From the NCBI GenBank assembly GCA_963575745.1, contig CAUYUJ010014560.1:488328-552327 (forward strand): DNA of 64,000 nt. The letters are read 5' to 3'. The position numbers and the translations under genes were made by a program. Below the pieces are notes generated by a model. It was given only the letters and a program-made list of their open reading frames with translations, did no database searches and was not told the origin of the DNA. The stretch comes from Prorocentrum cordatum. Lineage: Eukaryota; Sar; Dinophyceae; Prorocentrales; Prorocentraceae. This document shows, piece by piece, positions 56,514 to 64,000 of this stretch (its first letter is position 1; each line of letters begins with the position of its first letter).

Positions 56514-57349
56514 TCGTTGTTGACTATACATGGACATTATCTTTCGGAGGTCCGCGCGGGCTTCCTGGGTTGGCGTTCGAGGACCCCCCTTCGAGCCACG
56601 CGGTGCCCCTGGCACGCTCAGCGAGCCGGAAAAGGAGGGAGGTGGGCTCTGCGCCGATCCGAGAAATCCGCGCGGGCATCCGAAAGACTTGTGGCTGTCT
56701 TGCCCTCCTTCGAACATCGCTGGAACGTCCCGTCACGTTCGCGGGAGCATCCTAACTGGGACCACAAAAAAAAACCTCATTGCCGATGCAGCGGCGACGT
56801 CGGGACGGAGAAGACAGGCTACAAGTCGCGCCGCATCGCCGATGCATCGGCGGTCCGGTGCAATCCCCGTCCTCGTTTGCCTTGGCCACACTTGGGAGGC
56901 CTGGAAGTGTCCCTCGCCCCAGGCGCAGGCTGGAGTGACCAACGTTTTTCTGGAGGGGCGCCATCGAATGTCCAGCCCAAGCCAAGAGGTGCGAGAACGG
57001 CGACAATGACGCGCAGACACAAGGAGAGAGCAATCCATGCTCCACGAGGGGGATCGCGATCGGGGGGCGTCCAGGGAATGTCTCCGAATACGCTGCAGTG
57101 CCAACGGCATGTTTAGGCGCGTCAGGTCGCATGATAGCATCTATATACTTTCTGAGTGCGGCCACCACCCTGCGAAATACATCTCTGAGAAAACTCCTCC
57201 GAATCCAAGCGTTCCTTTCGACCCCAGGGCATCCCAAGACCGACCCATGAGGGCTGCAAGATGGCCTGGGGGCGGGTCAAGACAGAGGCCCCAAGATGCC
57301 TGCAAGGGGCCCGAAATGCATTCTTCAGCAACGACCCAGAAACCATACT
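56514..57349. other. No recognisable gene
   Basis: Unique GC-rich DNA between the copia element and element B. Overlapping open frames on both strands have no conserved motif. Confidence 0.5.
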
Positions 57350-58460
57350 CATTAATTAACCTGACGAAGGACCCATACAGATGCAGCTGCGAGTACCGCG
57401 AGGGAGATGAGACGAAGGAGGGGGGCGCGCAAACTCCGACTAGCTTTCGTAGCCAGCGCGCCGCAGCAAGAACGAAGCGCGGGGCAATGCGGACAAAAAG
57501 TCTTCGGTGGAACTCCCTATGGGGCCACGAACCGTGTGAGGAGTGTGCCGAATTGGGTGGAGGGGACGCATGTAAAATGTGCCATTGGGGACTTCGGTGG
57601 AGCTCCCTATGTGGCCACGAACCGCGTGAAAGGTGTGCCATAATCCATGGCGGGGGCGCATGTGAACTGTACCACTGGGGCCTTCGGCAGAGCTCCCTAA
57701 GGGGCCACGAACCGTGTGAGGGGTGCGCCGAAATAGGTGGCGGGGACGTATGAAATCTGTGCCACTGGGACCTTCGGTAGAGCTCCCTATGGGGCCACGA
57801 ACGGAGAGAAGGGTGTGCCGTAATGAGTGGCGGGGAGGCATGTAAACTGTACCACTGGGGCCTTCGGTGGAGCTCCCTATGGGGGCAAACCACGTGTGAG
57901 GGGTGTGCCGAAATAGGTGGCGGGGACGCATGTCAACTGCGCCACTGGGGCCTTCGGTGGCCTGCGGGGACACGAACCGTGTGAGGGGTGCGCCGAAATG
58001 GGTGGCGGGGACACATGTAAACTGCGCAACTGGGGCCTTTGGTGGAGCTCCCTATGAGCAACCGTGTGAAGGTTGGGCCGAAATGGGTGGCGGGCACGCA
58101 TGTCAACTGTGCCGTTGGTGCCTTCGGTGGAACTCCCTATGGGGCCACGACCGCGTGAAGGGTGTGCCGTAATGGGTGGCGGGGACGCATGTAAACTGCG
58201 CCACTGGGGCCTTCGGTGGAACTGCCTACGGGGCCACGAACCGCGTGAGGGGTGTGCCGGAATTGGTACGGTAATGGCGGCGACGATGATGACGATGATG
58301 ACGATGATTACGGGGATGCTGGTGTGATGATGATGACGATAAGGTTATGCGCAGAGCAGAGGGCAGAGGCAGGGATGGGATGAGGGAGGAGGAAGAGGAG
58401 GAGGAGAACGCGGGGCGCTGTCTCTTCAAAATGAGGGTCCGACACCACAGGATGGTTGGG
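57350..58460 (-). mobile_element. Element B: inverted, shorter copy of element A
   Basis: On the minus strand it begins at 58460 with CCCAACCATCCTGTGGTGTC, then a CTCC/GGAGGA tract (58380-58415 on the plus strand), a CATCATCGTCATC microsatellite, about nine 90-bp units (57490-58260), and a tail ending near ACCTGACGAAGGACCC at 57360. Order and sequence match element A (17727-19265), which has about fourteen units. On the plus strand the leader is followed by AAAAAAA, like an A tail. No TSD could be recognised. Confidence 0.7.
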
Positions 58461-59182
58461 AAAAAAACATCTAATCCTATGCATTAAAAGCTTTTCGGTC
58501 TAGTACGGGTTCAGGGATATCTCGAAGGCCTCCAAGACAGTCCCACACGGCCCCATCTGACAATTCCCCAGGACGTTCCAAGACAGCCCCAAAACATCCC
58601 CAAGACCTTCACAGACTACTACAAAAAGACCGCTCCAGAACAGCCCAAAGACCCGGCCAGGCGGCTTCCAGACGGTTCTTACCAACTCTCTTCCAGAGAG
58701 CTTGGTAGCACCATCGCGCCCAAGACGGTCCGAGGGAACAGGGGTCCGCGGAGGCGAAAGCCCCGTAGAACCATCGATCACTGAACCTGTTCGGGAGAAC
58801 TCGGTGGATTCATTCCGCGATGGACGCGCCTCGACGCTGAGATGGCACGGTGACGGGGATTGTCACAGGAATCTTGATCAGTAGACGAAAACCCGCAAGG
58901 CAAGGCGCCATAGCCTTCATGGCGCCCCCCCGACCCTCCAAGACTAAGGATGAGCGCTGGAATCCCTGACCCCAATCTCCTTCAGAACGCTTTTGAAGCA
59001 TTCCAGCGGGGAAGCATACCTCTAAAATTTCGAACTCGGGGCAAGGGTCGTGGGTTCAGCTGGTGAGTGGAAGCATGACTGACGCAATCCTGAGAGAGAG
59101 AGAGAGGAAGAGCGAGACGATGAAGAAGAATGTGTACACGTACACCGCGGAACGACTTGGCGCCTGATAATGGCCGTCAGGC
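58461..59182. other. No recognisable gene (3' side of cox2)
   Basis: Short CCCCAAGAC/TTCCAGACGG words fill 58500-58690. The rest is unique. There is a GA-rich tract at 59090-59120 just 3' of the cox2 stop. No poly(A) signal is claimed, as dinoflagellates lack a clear one. Confidence 0.5.
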
Positions 59183-60081
59183 TCACTCCTTGTACCACTT
59201 CTTGGCGTGCGCCGCGTAGGTCTCTGGTGAGACGGCCTCAACGACGATCGGCATGAAGCCGTGCAGCGTGCCGCATAGCTCCGAGCACTGCCCGTAGAAG
59301 ACGCCCTCGCGCTGGATGAAAGTGGTGATACGGTTGATGCGGCCTGGGGTAGCATCCGTCTTGACGCCAAGGGAAGGAACGGACCAGCTGTGGATGACAT
59401 CCTGCGGAATAGTGCCAAAATGTGCTGCGAAACTCACGGAAGAATAATTGCACTTAGAACGACCCTCGGCATGGAATGAAACGATCACAGGGCCGTCTAG
59501 GTGCCAGAACCGTCGCGAAAGTGACGCGAAGCTCCCTGCCTTCCTCCGCAAAACTTGTACCTCGTGGGCAGCTGGCTTCCAGGCAGGAGGGCGGCCCTGA
59601 ACGCCCACAGGCCCCTCACGCAGGCACCTCCACGGTCACCAGACGCGCCTCTGGCGCATCGGGTTTTGCTTTACAGCGCACCAACACAAACGCCTAGCCA
59701 GACCCACAAGCACCAGATTGGCGTGAACCGCTTCCATCTAGGGCCCCGGAGGGTGCGCGCACCGATGCTAGGCTCAGGGCCCCCTAAACTGGGACATTGC
59801 TAACCAAGACTTTGAAAATTAAACTGGAGACAACGAAGAGAGGAGAATGTTTCGACCCACGGCTGCAATGCTCTTGGGCGCGCCACCCTCCTGGTTTTAT
59901 CAGGAGTCCCCGTCTACGGGGCCCTGGAGCCCAGGGTGTGCTTGTCCGGTCGCTCGCGTGCTACCGCAAGGGTTGGCACTCCGCGCTCCTGGCCGGTGAC
60001 GAGGAAGCGGATGTGTGTCCGCGTGGGCAGCGTCAAGCGCTTGTCTACCTCCAGCACGCGGACCATGCCGGGCTTCAGGTC
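59183..60081 (-). CDS. cox2b: Cytochrome c oxidase subunit 2, C-terminal (CuA) half, partial
   Basis: Mitochondrial respiratory subunit: CuA accepts electrons from cytochrome c and passes them to subunit 1. Two exons are visible. The upstream exon (60081-59989) encodes 31 residues, with LEVDKRL, LP and [10 protein letters not shown]. The last exon (59401-59183, TGA at 59185-59183) begins [14 protein letters not shown] and ends YKE. CuA ligands are all present: His in DVIHSW, and Cys, Glu, Cys, His, Met in [12 protein letters not shown]. The 587-bp intron (59988-59402) reads GAGCGC...CCGCAG between CAG|GA repeats, phase 0, and joins the exons in frame as FLVTGQ|DVIHSW. A pyrimidine-rich 3' splice site (CCACCTTTTTCGCCCACC) precedes the upstream exon, so earlier exons, presumably with a targeting presequence, lie at higher coordinates but were not found before 62000. 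Nuclear split cox2 (cox2a/cox2b) is known in dinoflagellates and relatives. Confidence 0.85.
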
Positions 60082-62006
60082 CTCTCGAGGTGGGCGAAAA
60101 AGGTGGGATAGCAGAGGCTGGCGGCGCGCCCAGGGGGGCAGGCAGGGGGGGGGCGGGTCTCCTCGAAGGCTCAAAAGGCCTCTGGCCTTTTGGGAGGTTT
60201 TCTGAATAATCCGCGAAGCCAGTGGGGGGCTTACCCAATCAGCCCATGCAGCTGGTTCTCATATACTGAGGAAAGTGCCTGGCAGAGAAGCCACAGCCAG
60301 CTGCACGCAGCAATTTTCGTAGTCCCCCCTTCCTCCATCGTGGGGGGCCACCAGAACTTGACATTTTTTCATACCCCAAGGGATCTCGAGAGGGCCCGAT
60401 GAACCCCCAAAGCCTCGGACACCACCAGAGCCACAATCCCTGCGGCTCTTTAGCCTGTGCCAAAGGCCGTGCGACGGGACGGCAAGAGAACAGTGCGAAG
60501 CCACATTGCCATAAGTCAAATACGAAAGTAAGTGCAAAGCCCATAATACGCCTGCACGCCCTGTCGCGACGGGCTTGCGCTCTCAGCCGAGCCCGGCAGT
60601 GCCGGGCAAGAGTCCCAGGGAGAGAAGGAGAGAGAGAGAGAGAGTGAGAGAGAGAGAGAGCGAGAGAGAGAGAGAGAGGAGGAGGAGGAGGAGGAGGAGG
60701 AGGAGGAGGACGAGGAGGAGGAGGAGGAGGAGGAGGATTTTTCCATCACATGCACTCCTCGCGCAGCCCGCCAGGCCCACAGCAAAAACCCTGGTCCCGC
60801 ACTGTTAGGGCAAATGCGTGTGTCACGGAATCGGTGCAGGAGCTGTTGCACCAGGAGGAACATTGGAACGCCTTATTCGAATAAGACGAAGCGTCGGGAG
60901 CATAAAACATAAGCCCACTGCCATCATGCGTACGCGGAATGATACGAATTTCCCCCGTTCTCGTATCGGTGAAACCTCAATGGGACAGGGGAGGGCGAGC
61001 AAGAAAGGGGGGCAGGAGGCAGAAGGGGGAGGAGGAAGAAGAAGAGGAGGCAGAAGCCAGAGTGGAAAGAGGGGAAGGGCAGTCCTGACCCCGCTAGGGG
61101 ACGGACGAAGGATCCTAAGCAAAGCCTCGGACCCACCCGCAGAAACGAAGAAGGGGAGAAGGAGGCAGAGGGCGGAGAAGAAGAGGAAGCGGGGGAAGAC
61201 GAAGAGGGAGAATGGGCAGCGTGGTCGCCAAAAACGGCTGCCACGCACAACAGTTGCTTTAAACCATGGCCCCCGCCAGAAATAAAAAAGCACCGGCCAC
61301 AAAGCGGGGGAGGGAGGAGAGAGAGAGAGAAAAGGAAGAGGACCGGAAGGGGAAGAGAAGCACGACAGTCACCAGATCACAGCGCGAAGCTCCACTGACA
61401 GACAAATCGCCCGAGTGAACAGAACAGTGAAGAAGAAGACGCAATCACTAGAAAACGCCACAAATATATTGATAATAGCGGTACCGCTGGACCTGCCACA
61501 CAAAACGGAAGCCGAGGCCAGACAGCGCGGCTGACCGGAGAGGCCACGCGCCTGCCTGGGCAGCCCCCACCTTACATACAACTCCCAAGCGTCGGTCCCC
61601 GAGCATGGGCACGGACCCTGGGGAGAGGCTAGAAGAAACTACACACCATCTACATGCATAACAAAAGGAAAAAACCAGAAGGGTAGAGGAGGAGGAGGAA
61701 CGCGCATTCACGGCCTGCGAGGCCCTCGGCCCTGGATGCCCTGGAGCACCTCGTGGAAACCAGATATTACCCACGTCGTCCCAAATAACCACGATGCCAT
61801 GTTTGATGGGGTACGTCAGCGTCGGGATGCCGCGTGGGCTCTGGGGCTTAGTGACGTGGTGCTCGACACACTTATCGACGTGGTACTCGACACACTTCGC
61901 TGTCACACGGGAGGATGTCGACGTCGAGCTGCTGATCCAAGTCATGCTGCTCCGCGTCCGCGTGGCGGTCTGGACGGGCAGTGCCTGCGCGGGAGCTGGC
62001 ACGGGA
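60082..62006. other. Upstream cox2 intron and/or intergenic DNA; GA/GGA microsatellite
   Basis: No further cox2 exon could be found, though one should exist on the minus strand. A GA then GGA tract lies at 60625-60735, giving poly-Ser/Leu or poly-Arg/Glu chance frames. Purine-rich DNA continues to 61350. Nothing else is recognised. Confidence 0.45.
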
Positions 62007-62174
62007 GTCGGCGAGCTGGACGGTGAGGGAGTCGGTGAGCTGGCAGGTGCGGGAGGTAGCGATCTGGACGGTGCGGAAGTCGGCGAGCTGATCGGAGAGG
62101 GAGTCGGCGGGCTGGTCGGTGCGGGAGTCGGTGAGCTGGCCGATGCGAGAGTCGGTGGGCTGCTCGGCGCGAGA
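62007..62174 (+). repeat. 24-bp minisatellite, seven exact-length units
   Basis: Seven consecutive 24-bp units with the consensus GTCGGCGAGCTGG(A/T)CGGTGC, all in register with no indel. In the plus frame that stays open from 61794 to 62372 each encodes an eight-residue VGELxGxG-like repeat. Changes fall largely at a few codon positions. Whether it is translated, and whether it belongs to the helicase downstream, is unknown; the frame ends at 62372 before the helicase begins. Confidence 0.85.
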
Positions 62175-62518
62175 CCCCGCGCTGATTGTCTTACGAATGG
62201 ACGTCGACGTGGAACTGCTGGTCCCTGTCGTGGTTTTCCGTGTGGAATGGCTGGTCCTCGTCGTTCTGCTCCGGCACGTGGGACTCGCCCAGCTCAGGGA
62301 CGTCGACGTAGCGCCGCGGATCCTGGACGTAGTGCTCCGCGTGGAGCTGTGGGTGTCGGTCGCGATGTTTAGCGACGTGGTACTCGTCGCGCCGCTTGCC
62401 CCAGGAGGTGGATGTCAACGTCGGGCCGACGGTCCTGGTTGCGGTGCTCCACGTAGGGCCGCGAGTCCCGGCCGCGTTGCTTAGCGACGCGGCACGTGCC
62501 GCGCTGCGTGTCTCCCGA

Positions 62519-64000
62519 ATGGATGGGTCAGGCAGCGTTTTCCAGCGACTTTTGCCAGCCCCTAGGGAGGAACAACTTGCACGCATCTGTGACCTGCACC
62601 GAGCCAGCGACGCGCAGCGGCGCTGCGTGCTAGCGACACAGAACGCCCTACTCACCCTCTGCCACGGCCTCCCGGGGCTGGGAAGACCAAGATCGCAGCA
62701 TGCGTGGCGGGCGCATACATGTCCTGCCCCCGCCCCCCCCCCCCCCCTGGGTGGGGAATAGGCTGCTTTGGCGGCGCCAGCGGGTCCACGGGCAACCTGG
62801 CAGAGCAGATCGGGAAGAACCTGGGCCCAGACAACAAGGACCTGTTCCCGCGCTTGGCAGCGCGCCTCGCGCGCGAGGACAAGGTCGAGGGCAGCGTGGC
62901 CAAATCGATCACCCCTGCAATGAAGTACGCTAAGATGTACCGCGTATCCGAGGACGACGCCAACGCGCGGCACGCGAACTGGCGCCGCCAGTTTCGCGCG
63001 GAAGCCGCCGCCGAGGCGAAACTCGCCCTGGCGACGCACAGAGCGGGAGCTGACATCCGAGAGAAGAAGCTCCTCATGCGCATCCTCGACGAGGCAGGAC
63101 AAACGTCCGAGCCCATGGCCATCATGTCCCTGAACCACGCCGTCAGATGCGGAGCCAGGACGGTTCCCTTCGGCGACGAGCGGCAGCTGTGCCCGACGGT
63201 CAAATCCCAGCAGGCGCTCCAGTGGGGGCTAGGTGTCTCCATCCTCGCTAAGTACGTGGCAGCCTATGGGGTCACCCCCGAGTGCAACGTCACGTTGGAG
63301 GAGTTCTATAGGATCCACCCATCCCTGCTCGCGTGGCCATCGCTCGCGTTCTACGGGGGGCGACTGGTTTCCGCCATCCTGGAACCCTTGCAGCAGCGGC
63401 CATGCGCCGAAGGGCTTGGAGCGGCCACTCGCGCAACCCCTGTCCGACCAGGAGTACGAAGCGGCGAAGAGCGAGGACGCCAGCTACGAGACGGGGGACT
63501 CCCTGATCGACATCACAGGCGGAATCAGGAGTAAGGCAGCTTGCGTGGCCCCGAAAAGGAGCAGCGTCCCCAGCTACGACCGGCATCGTTTCATTATCGC
63601 CCATATCCCCATCGCAAAAGGTGCAGCCCAACTTCCAGGGCGGCTACGCGAACATCCACGAAGCGCGCACGGTGGTGGCACTGGTATGCGCCCTCGAGCC
63701 ATGGTTAAGATCAACCAAGAGCACCATCCTCATCCTGTCGCCCTACAAGCTCCAGCTGACCCCCGTACTGGCCGGCAACCCGCGCTCACTCCACGACATC
63801 AGACGTTGCTCGCGGGCGGCGCAAGGGGGCGGCACCGACGACGCCACTGGCCCCAGCTCCCTGCGACAACAAGGACGGGACAGCTCCGCCTCTTCTCACA
63901 GCACCAAAGCGCCTGCGGGAGGGGTTTGGATCAATCACGCCACGCCGGCAAACGGCCTGAGTGAGCGCTTAAGGGATCGCAGAACTCGTTCCCCGGCACC
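62519..64000 (+). pseudogene. UPF1-like SF1 helicase, frames broken, runs off the window
   Basis: Superfamily 1B nucleic-acid helicase of the UPF1/SEN1 type, by motif order. From 62519 one frame leads to SDAQRRCVL and LTLCHGLPGLG. At Walker A the frame shifts by one base (about 62678-62680): GKTKIAACVAGAY continues in the next frame, which then gives STGNLAEQIGKN, motif II LDEAGQ (63085-63102), motif III FGDERQLCPTV, and EFYRIHPSLLAWPSLAFYGG. A third frame (~63410-63530) carries LSDQEYEAAKSEDASYETGD, and a fourth (63618 on) gives ANIHEARTVVALV and STILILSPYKLQ, the motif IV/V region. The last change could be an intron (GTAAGG at ~63532 to AAAAG at 63620). The Walker A break looks like a true one-base loss. 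It stays open to 64000, but the last part no longer looks helicase-like. Motifs V-VI would lie beyond the window. Confidence 0.7.

Noticed and set aside
59402-59608. Extension of the last cox2 exon to 59608 (open frame, GTG start)
   Set aside because: The extra ~69 residues bear no resemblance to COX2, while the CCGCAG/GATGTC boundary and the separate upstream exon explain the frame; GTG is not an expected start.
60575-60863. Ser/Leu- or Arg/Glu-rich frames near 60.7 kb
   Set aside because: They are translations of the GA/GGA microsatellite.

Overview
The window looks like nuclear DNA of a dinoflagellate. Three things point there. First, a nuclear, intron-containing gene for the C-terminal (CuA) half of cytochrome c oxidase subunit 2 (minus strand, 59183-60081), whose intron has a GA-AG type boundary between short direct repeats; nuclear split cox2 and relaxed splice donors are known from dinoflagellates. 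Second, a Ty1/copia-type retroelement whose domain sequences resemble those I know from dinoflagellate genomes. Third, SF1 helicases set among very abundant GC-rich satellites. The genus cannot be fixed from the sequence.

Layout. 1-10945: no convincing gene; compound minisatellites (5.1-6.9 kb), an 11-mer array and GTC/GCC microsatellites (8.5-9.4 kb). 10945-16060: a hexamer (AACC-type) array with regularly recurring hairpins, split by a 1.69-kb inverted-repeat element (F1). 16.1-20.6 kb: a ~118-bp satellite split by an element (A) carrying a 90-bp satellite. 21.6-23.2 kb: an ~85-bp degenerate array. 23.2-26.4 kb: GC-rich, no recognisable gene. 26.6-29.4 kb: palindrome-bearing, 64-bp and ~210-bp arrays. 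29.5-41.3 kb: four related elements (E1-E4), each a conserved hairpin leader, a pyrimidine tract and a ~101-bp satellite array; between E1 and E2 lie a nearly complete PIF1-like helicase (31363-33188) and the 3' part of a divergent relative (34643-35176). 41.5-43.6 kb: minisatellites and a perfect 33-bp inverted repeat. 45293-56513: a degenerate copia-type retrotransposon on the minus strand (gag, protease-like, a possible RapZ-C-like segment, integrase, RT, RNase H) between short terminal repeats, split by a second copy of the inverted-repeat element (F2). 57.4-58.5 kb: an inverted copy (B) of element A. 59.2-60.1 kb: cox2 C-terminal half. 62.5-64.0 kb: a UPF1-like SF1 helicase with broken frames running off the window.

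The only sequence with a clear host function is cox2. Most of the rest is mobile or satellite DNA nested in other repeats, which gives several insertion-order readings: F1 into the hexamer array, A into the 118-bp satellite, F2 into the copia element, and E3 into a dispersed repeat whose uninterrupted copy is also present. Most of the long open frames in the window run through satellites and are not genes.
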